NCBI GenBank assembly: GCA_020028375.1
Contig: JAHZNX010000011.1
Coordinates: 1-16,981 of the forward strand
Direction of reading: 5' to 3'
DNA: 16,981 bases
DNA from: Betaproteobacteria bacterium
GTDB taxonomy: Bacteria; Pseudomonadota; Gammaproteobacteria; Burkholderiales; SG8-41
Part shown: in pieces, positions 1-6,420 of the stretch
How positions within the stretch are numbered: the first letter of the stretch is position 1
Layout: each line of letters begins with the position of its first letter
The notes under the pieces: model-generated
Databases searched by the model: none
Told to the model about the DNA's origin: nothing
Seen by the model: only the letters and a program-made list of their open reading frames with translations
Made by a program: the position numbers and the translations under genes

Positions 1-165
1 CGCGGCCGAGGGGTGAATGGGATAGATCGCGCCCGGGTAGCCGTGCTCGCGCAGGCGGCGCATGAAAACGTTGGGGAGCGATGCGCCCTTCGTCGAGGCA
101 CCGACCACCGCAATGGTCTTCGGCTCGAACAGCGGCCTGAATCGCTCGACTACGCTGACGCCCAT
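1..165 (-). CDS. NDP-forming acyl-CoA synthetase, alpha (CoA-binding) subunit, N-terminal part
   Basis: Translating the minus strand from the ATG at 165 gives 55 residues, open to the window edge. They contain FEPKTIAVVGAST followed by GYPGAIYPIHP. This is the hallmark start of the CoA-binding Rossmann domain of ADP/NDP-forming acetyl- or acyl-CoA synthetases, where a Gly-rich loop after PK(S/T)IAVVGAS binds CoA. The rest of the subunit lies outside the window. The preceding gene encodes the matching ATP-grasp beta subunit, so the pair would make an acyl-CoA from an acid, CoA and ATP (or the reverse), with the acid unknown. About 110 bp with an inverted repeat separate the two genes. No strong ribosome binding site precedes the ATG; no in-frame GTG lies nearby. 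The family call is firm; the start is probable. Confidence 0.8.
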   Translation of the reverse strand, partial: MGVSVVERFRPLFEPKTIAVVGASTKGASLPNVFMRRLREHGYPGAIYPIHPSAA

Positions 166-185
166 CTCACGTGGCCCAGAATCTC

Positions 186-277
186 GACGCAAAGACGCGA
201 AGGCGCAAAGGAAAACGATTCACGAAGCAAATCATTACTCTCATCCGATCCTCTTTGCGTCTTTGCGCCTTTGCGTC
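186..277. repeat. Inverted repeat of octamer triplets between the synthetase subunit genes
   Basis: The right arm (254-277) is three near-identical octamers: TTTGCGTC, TTTGCGCC, TTTGCGTC. The left arm (186-209) holds three matching octamers in inverted orientation: GACGCAAA, GACGCGAA, GGCGCAAA. The 44-bp spacer between the arms is AT-richer than its surroundings. The transcript could fold into a long imperfect hairpin. The right arm reaches the first base of the beta-subunit stop codon (277-279), so the element sits exactly in the gap between two genes that should be co-expressed. No U-tract follows that would make it a clear terminator. It resembles small non-autonomous repeats dispersed in proteobacterial gaps. 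Confidence 0.7.
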
Positions 278-1005
278 TAGACCTTATCGGTGCTGATAGA
301 AGGCTGCGTTAGGACGAAACGGGCATCGACGGCGACGGCGCCGTGCTCGGAGACGATGAGCGGATTGATGTCCGCCTCCGCAATGTCCTCGCCATGCGTC
401 ATCAGGAGGCCGCGCTCTCCCCCCACCTTGAGCAGCACATCCACGATCGCAGCGCGCGAGACGGGCTTGCGCCCGCGGGCGCCGCGGAGCAGCGCCGCGC
501 CCTTCAGCTCGTCGAGCATCTCCTCCGCGTCGAGCCGCGTGATCGGGCAGATGCGGAAGGCAACGTCCGCCAGCACCTCCACGAAAACCCCGCCGAGCCC
601 GACCATCACGAGCGGGCCGAACTGCGGGTCGCGCAGCCCGCCGACTACGACCTCCACTCCCGCCGGCGCCATCTCCTCCAGCAGGAAGCCATCGATGCGG
701 GCGTTCTCGATCGCCGGACGCCTCATCATCGCGCGCACCGCATCCCCGGCTTCGTCCGCGCCGCGCAGGCCGACGATCACGCCCCCGGCATCGCTCTTGT
801 GCGGGAGGTCGGGCGACAGGATCTTCAGCACCAGCGGCGGCTTGAGGTCCCCGCACGCCGCCGCCGCGGCGCCTGCATCCTGGACGACCCGGGATTCCGG
901 CACCGATATACCGAAGCTTGCGAGGAGCCGCTTGCCCGCGAACTCATCGAGCGTAGCGCGCTTTGCCGTGCGCGCCTCCGAAAAGAGCGCTGTCGATGTC
1001 GTCAT
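277..1005 (-). CDS. NDP-forming acyl-CoA synthetase, beta subunit (ATP-grasp)
   Basis: The protein has 242 residues, about the size of a stand-alone ATP-grasp domain of ADP-forming acyl-CoA synthetases. The N-terminal helix region ends in LLASFGISVPES (28-38). The nucleotide-binding lysine segment is VLKILSPDLPHKSDAGGV (59-76). EEMAPAGVEVVVG (110-122) is the hinge, RDPQFGPLVMVGLGG (125-139) follows, and the metal-binding end is EADINPL (210-216). It would phosphorylate the acyl-CoA or a histidine of the alpha subunit encoded just downstream. Its ATG overlaps the stop of the preceding biotin carboxylase remnant (ATGA), so it probably depends on that gene's translation. Family and role are clear; the substrate is not. 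Confidence 0.9.
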   Translation of the reverse strand: MTTSTALFSEARTAKRATLDEFAGKRLLASFGISVPESRVVQDAGAAAAACGDLKPPLVLKILSPDLPHKSDAGGVIVGLRGADEAGDAVRAMMRRPAIENARIDGFLLEEMAPAGVEVVVGGLRDPQFGPLVMVGLGGVFVEVLADVAFRICPITRLDAEEMLDELKGAALLRGARGRKPVSRAAIVDVLLKVGGERGLLMTHGEDIAEADINPLIVSEHGAVAVDARFVLTQPSISTDKV

Positions 1006-1346
1006 GCTGCTTTCTTCTGTGCCAAAACCTCGGGAATAATGCCCGTGTGCACGCGCCCCGCGCGAAATGGCTCCGAGCGCAGCACCGCCAGCACCGCCGG
1101 GATGTTGTGCTTGATCCCCTGTATCTCGAATGCCTCCAGCGCCTCGATCAGCGCCTCCTGGTTGAGATAACTCTCGCGCGCCGGCGCCGGCCCGATGGCG
1201 TGGGCCTCGCTTGCCATTTCGAGATACGGCGCGCCGGCGTCGGCCTCCGAATAGACCGCGACCGAGCGGATGCCCAACGCGTTCAGCGCCCGCAGCACCC
1301 GCGCCGCCACTGCACCGCGATTGGCAACGACGACTTTGCTAAACAT
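1002..1346 (-). pseudogene. Biotin carboxylase remnant with large internal in-frame deletion
   Basis: The 114 residues join the two ends of a biotin carboxylase. Residues 1-70 (MFSKVVVANRGAVAARVLRA to RESYLNQEALIE) match the start of AccC/PccA-type subunits. Residues from about 71 (ALEAFEIQGIKHNIPAVLAV onward, including SEPFRAGRVHTGIIPE) match the extreme C-terminal end. The family is usually about 450 residues or more, so roughly 330 are missing, including the HPGYGFLSEN segment, the whole ATP-grasp domain and the catalytic residues. The fusion is in frame, and a 9-bp direct repeat (CAGCGCCTC at 1137-1145 and 1149-1157) sits at the junction. It cannot carboxylate biotin. Start and stop are intact, and the stop overlaps the next ATG. 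A GTG at 1349 is an alternative start. An assembly collapse is possible. Confidence 0.85.
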
Positions 1347-1398
1347 CACAACCCCAAAATGCCATTGGAACCCCTAACGAGATGACTTTCCCTGCCTC

Positions 1399-1600
1399 AC
1401 TCCCCTCCTTTTCAAGGAGGGGTGGATGCGAAGCAGACGAGGTGGTTACGTCGGCACGACTTGCTCCCACCACCCCGCCCGCTTGCGCGGGCACCCCGTC
1501 CGTCCCGCCGCGCTGCATCGCGGCGGTCGTTCGCCGGCTCGGAGACATGCTCCTCGAATTCCCGGCTCACCCTCGGGCAGGAGGGGAATTCATTTTGTTC
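1399..1600. repeat. Dispersed intergenic repeat, copy A (long form)
   Basis: This element fills most of the 266-bp gap between CT1 and the biotin carboxylase remnant. It opens with a near-perfect hairpin (CCCCTCCTT / AAGGAGGGG, about 1402-1422). The segments GGATGCGAAGCAGACG, CCACCACCCCGCCCGCTTGC and GGAGGGGAATTCATT follow, and all recur in copy B at 3168-3296. Its outer ends are roughly inverted (CTCCCCTCC at the left, GGAGGGGAATT at the right). Compared with copy B it carries about 70 extra bp after position 1497, including a GCCGCG/CGCGGC palindrome. No coding content was recognised. The structure is that of a small non-autonomous repeat; no transposase is present. Confidence 0.75.
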
Positions 1601-1612
1601 AGCGCCTAGATC

Positions 1613-3148
1613 CTAGTAGCTGGTGGGCCAGCTGCGCATGAGGTGCTGGCCGACGCCCTTCGTCGAGCGCAGCCGGTAGACCTCGAGCATGCGGATCAGG
1701 TAGTCGCGCGTCTCCTCCGGTCGGATCACCGCTTGCGCGGCATAGACTTCGGCGAGACCCCACACGTCGGCGCCCTTCTGGATCTGCGCGAACTTCTCCT
1801 CGAAACCCGGCTCGCCCGCGCCGACGCCATGCACGATGCTGGTCGCGAACTCCGGGCTCATGAAGCTCACCTCCGCCGTCGGCCACGCCGCCACGTCGTC
1901 GGAATGCCGCCCGCCGCCCATGCAGACGTAGGCGCGGCCGTAGCTCTTGCGGATGATGACCGAGAGCCGCGGCACGGTTACGAGCGTCATCGCGTTCATG
2001 AAGTTCATGATCTTGCCCGGGGCGCCGGCCTTTTCCGCTTCCGTGCCGATCTGAAAGCCCGGGGTGTCCACCAGCAGCACGAGGGGCACGTTGAAGGAAT
2101 CGCACAGCACCAGGAAATCCACGATCTTGCGGCAGGCATCGGCGTCGAGCGCGCCGCCGCGGTGCAGCGGATTGTTGGCGACGATGCCGACGCTCCTGCC
2201 GCCGAGCCGCGCGAGACCCGTGACCGCGCTCTTGCCGAAACGCGGCTTCAGCTCGAACAGCGTGTCCCGGTCCACGACCGCGCGGATGACGCGCTTCATG
2301 TCGTAGACCTGGGTGCGGCTCTCGGGCAGGACCGAGAACACCCGCTCCATGTCCGCGCCCGATCCGGCCGGCACCGGCGCATCCGGCGGCGCCTCCATGT
2401 GATGGCCCGGCAGGTACGAGAGGAAGCGCTTGATGGAGTCGAAAACTTCCTCCTCCCTGTCCACCACCTGGTCAACGAGGCCGGTGACTTCGGCGTGCAG
2501 CCGCCAGCCCCCGAGATCTTCCGGATCCACCTTCTCGCCCAGCGCCATCGATACCAGGCGGGGGCTCGACACGGCCACGACGGCGCCCTTCTGCATCACC
2601 GAGAAATCGGCCTGGCAGGTGAGCCAGGTCGAGGAGCCGAACGAAGGTCCCAACGCGGCGGCGCACATCGGAGTCTCGCGCATGCGGCGGAACTGGGTGA
2701 TGTCGTTGCCGAGCAGCAGCCCCATGCCGCGCGAGCCCATGGCGTCGGGCAGCCGCGCGCCGGTGGATTCGCCGATCACCACCAGCGGCATCCCGCGCTC
2801 GGTCGCGGTGCGCTTCATGTGCGCAATCTTCTTGCTGTTGGTCGCACTGGTGGAGGCGCCCTTCACCGTGAAGTCGTTGACGACGATGCAGACGTCGCGC
2901 CCGTTGATCTTCGCGTAGCCCGCGAGCTTGCCGTCGGTCTGCGTCTCGCCGGCCTCCTCGGGGTAGACGCCCGAGGCGCCGAACAGTCCCGATTCGACGA
3001 AGGTCCCCTTGTCCACCAGGTAGGCGATGCGCTCGCGCGCGTTCCACACGCCCGCCGCCGTGCGCTTGGCGTACTTTTCCGCGCCGCCGCCGGCGAGCGC
3101 CTTCGCGCGCCGCGCTTCGTACTCCGCCAGCAATGCCTCGAATGCCAT
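1613..3148 (-). CDS. Acyl-CoA carboxylase carboxyltransferase subunit (CT1)
   Basis: This 511-residue protein is a full-length biotin-dependent carboxyltransferase of the propionyl-/methylcrotonyl-CoA carboxylase beta type, usually about 510-535 residues. It moves CO2 from carboxybiotin to an acyl-CoA. It has two crotonase-like halves. The first has NDFTVKGAS (91-99) and GESTGARLPD (127-136). The second has IVANNP (322-327), DTPGFQIG (361-368) and KSYGRAYVCMGGGR, with the terminal WPTSY motif. I start at the ATG at 3148 because GGGGG precedes it by about seven bases. An in-frame TTG at 3184 lies inside repeat copy B and is unlikely. The BCCP and a defunct biotin carboxylase are in the same gene run. 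The acyl-CoA substrate cannot be told from sequence alone. CT2 at 9724-11268 is a paralogue. Confidence 0.93.
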   Translation of the reverse strand: MAFEALLAEYEARRAKALAGGGAEKYAKRTAAGVWNARERIAYLVDKGTFVESGLFGASGVYPEEAGETQTDGKLAGYAKINGRDVCIVVNDFTVKGASTSATNSKKIAHMKRTATERGMPLVVIGESTGARLPDAMGSRGMGLLLGNDITQFRRMRETPMCAAALGPSFGSSTWLTCQADFSVMQKGAVVAVSSPRLVSMALGEKVDPEDLGGWRLHAEVTGLVDQVVDREEEVFDSIKRFLSYLPGHHMEAPPDAPVPAGSGADMERVFSVLPESRTQVYDMKRVIRAVVDRDTLFELKPRFGKSAVTGLARLGGRSVGIVANNPLHRGGALDADACRKIVDFLVLCDSFNVPLVLLVDTPGFQIGTEAEKAGAPGKIMNFMNAMTLVTVPRLSVIIRKSYGRAYVCMGGGRHSDDVAAWPTAEVSFMSPEFATSIVHGVGAGEPGFEEKFAQIQKGADVWGLAEVYAAQAVIRPEETRDYLIRMLEVYRLRSTKGVGQHLMRSWPTSY

Positions 3149-3167
3149 GTTCAACCCCCGATGCCTA

Positions 3168-3296
3168 ACTCCCCTCCTTCTCAAGGAGGGGTGGATGCGA
3201 AGCAGACGGGGTGGTTACGTGGGACGACTCGCTCCCACCACCCCGCCCGCTTGCGCGGGCACCCCTCCTCCGGCAGGAGGGGAATTCATTCTGCTA
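3168..3296. repeat. Dispersed intergenic repeat, copy B (short form)
   Basis: This is the second copy of the element at 1399-1600. It lies between the molybdopterin enzyme gene (stop at 3303) and CT1 (start at 3148). It shares the opening hairpin CCCCTCCTT / AAGGAGGGG, GGATGCGAAGCAGACG, CTCCCACCACCCCGCC, the GCCCGCTTGCGCGGGC palindrome and the closing GGAGGGGAATTCATT, but lacks the roughly 70-bp internal segment of copy A. The ends are inverted relative to each other, giving a MITE- or REP-like shape. Both copies sit in gaps of the same gene run and in the same orientation. Confidence 0.8.
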
Positions 3297-3302
3297 CACG
3301 CT

Positions 3303-4562
3303 CTAGATAATGATGACCTCGGTCGGCACGATCCAGTCGAAGTGCTTGCGCTGGTAGTTCCACGGCGTCTGCGGCTGCACGCGGCCGGCCTCGTCGGTTG
3401 CGCGCGCCATGAGCCGGTATTGACCCGGCCTCGCCACCTCCCACAGATACGACCAGCGCCGCCACAGCCAGCGCTCGCGCGGCTCCTCCAGATGCGCATC
3501 CGCCCACGTTTTGCCGCCATCCAGGCTCACCTCGACCCGGTCGATCGCGCCCATGCCGCTCCAGGCGCGACCGCGGATCATGTGCGAGCCGCGCGGCAGC
3601 GGCGAGTCCTCGTCGAGCGGCTCGGTGATGATGTTGCGCACCCCCATCGCCGTCAGCGGCGGCCGGTTCGGATCCTGCGCCGATTCGCCATAGACGAAGT
3701 ACTCGGTCTGATAAAACGGCTTCGGCATCGTGCGCATCACCTCGAGCTCTTCGACCCACTTCACCCACCAGTTCCCGGACCAGCCCGGCACGATGAGGCG
3801 CACCGGCGAGCCGTGCACGTGCCAGAGGTATTCGCCGTTCTGGGCCCACGCGAGGAGCGTGTCCGGGTCGAGCGCCTTCGCGAGCGGCAACGCCTTCTCG
3901 AAGTGAATCACACCGGGGTCGCGGATCTCGAAGTCACGCGTGCCGACGGAGCGGTAAATGACCGCGGCATCCGGACGGCCGGTGTCCAGGCCCTGCGCCC
4001 GCACGCAGACCGCGCCCGACCTGACGCCGGCGCGCCCGAGCACCTCCGCCAGCGGCACGCCGGTGAATTCGCCTGCGCTCACCGCGCAGGTCGTCGTCGA
4101 TTCGGTGCCGATGTCCTCGCTCGAGGGCAGCTCGCCCCGGACGCGCTGCTCGGCGCGTTTCTGCATGTCCTGCTGGTTGATGCGCGAGGGCTTTTTCGCG
4201 CCTTTTCTCAGGTAATCGAAGAATCCGGCATCGTTGCCTGCGCACTCGGTAACAGCGCGCACGGTGCGCCCGGGGAGCTGCATGAGGCCCTCGAGATCGA
4301 ACTCGATCGGACGCCCGACTTCGCCCCGCACCGTGAGCTTCCAGTCCCCCGGGTAGACCGGCTCCGGAACGTCCAGATGATTGACGATGAAGTAGGCCTC
4401 GGTCGGCGTGATCAGTCCGGGCAGCTCGGTTACCGGCGCGCGCCCGTTGATCACCCGCCCCTCGGCATCCTTGCCCGGAATAATCGCCGGACGCTTGCGG
4501 TCCGGCCAGCCCAGCACCCGGTCGCCCTCGACCTCACGCTTCGGCATCTGGCGGTCCGTCAC
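3303..4562 (-). CDS. Molybdopterin-dependent oxidoreductase, sulfite oxidase fold
   Basis: The 419-residue protein matches the sulfite oxidase family. The molybdopterin-binding domain (about 50-270) holds RAVTECAGNDAGFF, whose Cys107 sits at the position of the molybdenum-ligating cysteine. It also holds EFTGVPLAEVL (165-175), YLWHVHGSPVRLIVPGWSGN (245-264) and VKWVEELEV. The C-terminal part (about 300-412) looks like the Mo-cofactor oxidoreductase dimerisation domain, with VEVSLDGGKTWADA. There is no Tat or Sec signal, unlike SoxC-type sulfite dehydrogenases, so it is probably cytoplasmic. No cytochrome or maturation partner is nearby. It lies 29 bp after the BCCP gene. The start is GTG with a weak ribosome site; an ATG at 4547 is possible. 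The substrate is unknown and need not be sulfite. Confidence 0.85.
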   Translation of the reverse strand: MTDRQMPKREVEGDRVLGWPDRKRPAIIPGKDAEGRVINGRAPVTELPGLITPTEAYFIVNHLDVPEPVYPGDWKLTVRGEVGRPIEFDLEGLMQLPGRTVRAVTECAGNDAGFFDYLRKGAKKPSRINQQDMQKRAEQRVRGELPSSEDIGTESTTTCAVSAGEFTGVPLAEVLGRAGVRSGAVCVRAQGLDTGRPDAAVIYRSVGTRDFEIRDPGVIHFEKALPLAKALDPDTLLAWAQNGEYLWHVHGSPVRLIVPGWSGNWWVKWVEELEVMRTMPKPFYQTEYFVYGESAQDPNRPPLTAMGVRNIITEPLDEDSPLPRGSHMIRGRAWSGMGAIDRVEVSLDGGKTWADAHLEEPRERWLWRRWSYLWEVARPGQYRLMARATDEAGRVQPQTPWNYQRKHFDWIVPTEVIII

Positions 4563-4591
4563 TTCATCACGACATCACCAGGCTGAGACCT

Positions 4592-4813
4592 TCAGCCGTC
4601 CAGAATGGCGACGACCTGGCCTTCCGCCACCGGGTCTTTGACCTTCACCAGGATCTCTTTCACGGTGCCGGGATCCTCGGTGATCACCGGGATCTCCATC
4701 TTCATGGACTCGACCACGATCAAGGTATCGCCGGATTCGACCTTGTCACCCGGTTTCGATCGGAGCTGCCACACGGTACCGGTGATTTCGGACTTGATCT
4801 CGATGCGGGCCAT
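4592..4813 (-). CDS. Biotin carboxyl carrier protein, stand-alone biotinyl domain
   Basis: The 73 residues form one biotin/lipoyl domain. The biotinylation motif ESMKME sits at 35-40, with Lys38 as the expected biotin attachment site. The upstream half contains TGTVWQLRSKPGDKVESGDTL and the downstream half GTVKEILVKVKDPVAEGQVV, the usual mirror-image halves of the fold. It lacks the N-terminal Pro/Ala-rich region of AccB, so it resembles the short carriers of propionyl-CoA-type carboxylases. It would carry CO2 from a biotin carboxylase to CT1 or CT2. The only biotin carboxylase here is the deleted one, so it needs a partner encoded elsewhere. It is the first gene of the minus-strand run, divergent from the crotonase gene. 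Confidence 0.92.
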   Translation of the reverse strand: MARIEIKSEITGTVWQLRSKPGDKVESGDTLIVVESMKMEIPVITEDPGTVKEILVKVKDPVAEGQVVAILDG

Positions 4814-4864
4814 GACTGCCGGTGCCGCCGGATTGCCGACGCCTGCGGGGAAAATTCCGCGGCG

Positions 4865-4870
4865 AGTATA
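4865..4870 (-). promoter_or_regulatory. Possible -10 element for the BCCP-led operon
   Basis: On the minus strand this reads TATACT, a good -10 match, in the 114-bp gap between two divergent genes and about 50 bp before the BCCP start. No convincing -35 lies 17 bp upstream (CCGGAC). This is a motif call only. Confidence 0.35.
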
Positions 4871-4908
4871 GCACGCCGGGCCGTGCCGTCCGGCTCGTTG
4901 GCAGAACG

Positions 4909-4916
4909 TATAAAAT
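4909..4916 (+). promoter_or_regulatory. Possible -10 element giving a near-leaderless crotonase mRNA
   Basis: TATAAAAT stands out in GC-rich sequence and ends 11 bp before the ATG at 4928. Transcription would start at about 4922-4925, leaving only a few bases of leader. This fits with the absence of any Shine-Dalgarno sequence before that ATG. No good -35 is visible. Confidence 0.4.
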
Positions 4917-4927
4917 AACAAATCGAT

Positions 4928-5737
4928 ATGTCCAATCCTCCCGTGCTCAAGGACGCCGCGCTCGAGCTCAGCGGGCGCGTTGCCGTGCTCACGCTCAACC
5001 GTGACGACGTGCGCAACGCGCTTACCGGCACCGCGCTCGTGGACGACATCTGCGCGGCGCTCGAATGGGCGAACGCGAGCCCGGAGATCTCGGTCCTGAT
5101 CCTGACCGGCGCCGGGGCCGCATTTTCCGCCGGCGGCAACATCAAGACCATGCGCGAGCGCGCGATCACCTCTTCCGCCGCCGAGATGGAGCACTACTAC
5201 CGCTTTGGCATCCAGCGCATCCCGCGGGCGATGCACGCCGCCGAGATCGCCCTCATCGCCGCTGTCAACGGCCCAGCGATCGGCGCCGGGTGCGATCTCG
5301 CCAACATGTGCGACATCCGCATCGGCTCAACGCGCGCGCAGTTCGGCGAGACCTTCATCAACCTCGGCATCATGGCGGGCGACGGGGGAGCGTGGTTCCT
5401 GCAGCGCGCGGTCGGCGCCCACCGCGCAGCCGAGCTGACGCTGACCGGCCGCGTCGTCAACGCCGAAGAGGCGCGGGATGTCGGCATCCTGCTGGAAGTG
5501 ACCGAACCCGACCGGCTTTTGCCCCGGGCGCGCGAGATCGCCGCGCAGATTGCCGCCAAGCCGCCGCTCGCCGTGCGCTACGCCAAGCGAACGCTGCGGC
5601 TGGCGCAGCATCAGGGCCTCGGGGAGCACCTGGAGTCCTGCGCTTCCTTCCAGGGAACATTGCAGAAGACCGAGGACCACCTGGAAGCCCTCGCGGCTTT
5701 CTTCGAGAAACGCAGCGGCCAATTCAAGGGGAAATGA
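4928..5737 (+). CDS. Crotonase-family protein (enoyl-CoA hydratase/isomerase-like)
   Basis: The 269 residues have the length and layout of the crotonase superfamily, which binds acyl-CoA thioesters. AFSAGGNIKTM (65-75) and NGPAIGAGCDLANMCDIRIG (114-133) form the oxyanion hole. FGETFINLGIMAGDGGAWFL (139-158) is the active-site segment, and KRSGQFKGK ends the protein. The two glutamates of true enoyl-CoA hydratases appear replaced by Asp123 and Phe143, while Asp152 lies near the position of acidic residues used by some isomerases. Plain hydratase activity is therefore doubtful. The gene has no ribosome site and its stop overlaps the next start. Its divergence from a carboxylase/acyl-CoA synthetase operon suggests a shared acyl-CoA pathway, which is an inference. 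Confidence 0.88.
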   Translation: MSNPPVLKDAALELSGRVAVLTLNRDDVRNALTGTALVDDICAALEWANASPEISVLILTGAGAAFSAGGNIKTMRERAITSSAAEMEHYYRFGIQRIPRAMHAAEIALIAAVNGPAIGAGCDLANMCDIRIGSTRAQFGETFINLGIMAGDGGAWFLQRAVGAHRAAELTLTGRVVNAEEARDVGILLEVTEPDRLLPRAREIAAQIAAKPPLAVRYAKRTLRLAQHQGLGEHLESCASFQGTLQKTEDHLEALAAFFEKRSGQFKGK

Positions 5738-6420
5738 TGTCGAGACTCATTGCGCGCCTGGTGCTGGCGCTCCTGTTCGTGGGCGCATTCACCCCGTCAT
5801 TGCGCGCGCAGGAGCGCAAGCTCGAGCCGGCAGACGAGGCGATAGGGGACCTGTCATGGGCGCACTTCAAGAACCGGTTGCTCGACGCCGTGATGAAGCG
5901 CGACCGCAAGTTCATGCTGAGCATACTCGACCGCAACGTGCGCGTCGGCATCGACGGCGCGCGCGGGATCCCCGAGTTCAGCAAGCAATGGTATCTCGAC
6001 GCCGAGGACAGCCGGCTGTGGCGGGAGCTCCCATCGGCACTGTTCGTGGGAGCGGCCTGGCTCGCGCGCGGGAAGGGGCCGCGCGAACTGTGCGCGCCAT
6101 ACGTGCTTGCCCGCTGGCCGCGGAACATGGACCCGCACGCCTACGGCGCGGTCATCAGCCGCGATGCGCTGGTCAAGGCGGCGCCGTCCTCAGAATCTGC
6201 GACGCTGACCACGCTCTCGTACGATATCGTCCCGGTCACTGACTGGGAGGTGGACGACCGGGCCCCCGACTTCCCGCAGAAATGGGTCAGGATCAAGCTC
6301 AAGACGGGCGAGGGGTTCGTGCCCGAGGAGCAGATTCGCAGCCCCATTGAGTACCACGCCTGCTTCTTGAAGACCGAGAACGGCTGGCGCATGACGGCAT
6401 TCGCGCCGGCCGGGGGATGA
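5734..6420 (+). CDS. Exported protein of unknown function, possible SH3-like C-terminal domain
   Basis: The 228-residue protein starts with a clear Sec signal peptide: arginines, then LVLALLFVGAF, with likely cleavage after SLRA (before QERK). The mature part has a helical N-terminal half (WAHFKNRLLDAVMKRDRKFM, then ILDRNVRVGIDG). The C-terminal half, with YDIVPVTDWEV, WVRIKLKTGEGFVPEEQIRSP and WRMTAFAPAGG, resembles a bacterial SH3-like fold. I do not recognise a named family. The ATG at 5734 overlaps the crotonase stop and AAGGGG lies just before it; a second ATG at 5737 is equally possible. Its stop overlaps the start of the next gene. An envelope or periplasmic role with the phosphodiesterase is plausible but unproven. 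Confidence 0.75.
   Translation: MMSRLIARLVLALLFVGAFTPSLRAQERKLEPADEAIGDLSWAHFKNRLLDAVMKRDRKFMLSILDRNVRVGIDGARGIPEFSKQWYLDAEDSRLWRELPSALFVGAAWLARGKGPRELCAPYVLARWPRNMDPHAYGAVISRDALVKAAPSSESATLTTLSYDIVPVTDWEVDDRAPDFPQKWVRIKLKTGEGFVPEEQIRSPIEYHACFLKTENGWRMTAFAPAGG

Noticed and set aside
3149..3184. TTG start for CT1 at 3184, adding 12 residues
   Set aside because: The extension lies inside repeat copy B, and the ATG at 3148 has a good GGGGG site.
1643..3310. Long plus-strand open frame opposite CT1
   Set aside because: The translation is rich in His, Arg and Ala with no family motifs. It is the antisense shadow of a well-supported gene in GC-rich DNA.
3303..4562. Assignment of the molybdopterin enzyme as SoxC sulfite dehydrogenase
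   Set aside because: There is no Tat signal and no sox genes or cytochrome partner nearby; only the fold family is supported.
3027..4586. Long plus-strand open frame opposite the molybdopterin enzyme
   Set aside because: It runs through a repeat element and has the Arg/His/Ala-rich composition of a shadow, with no recognisable motif.
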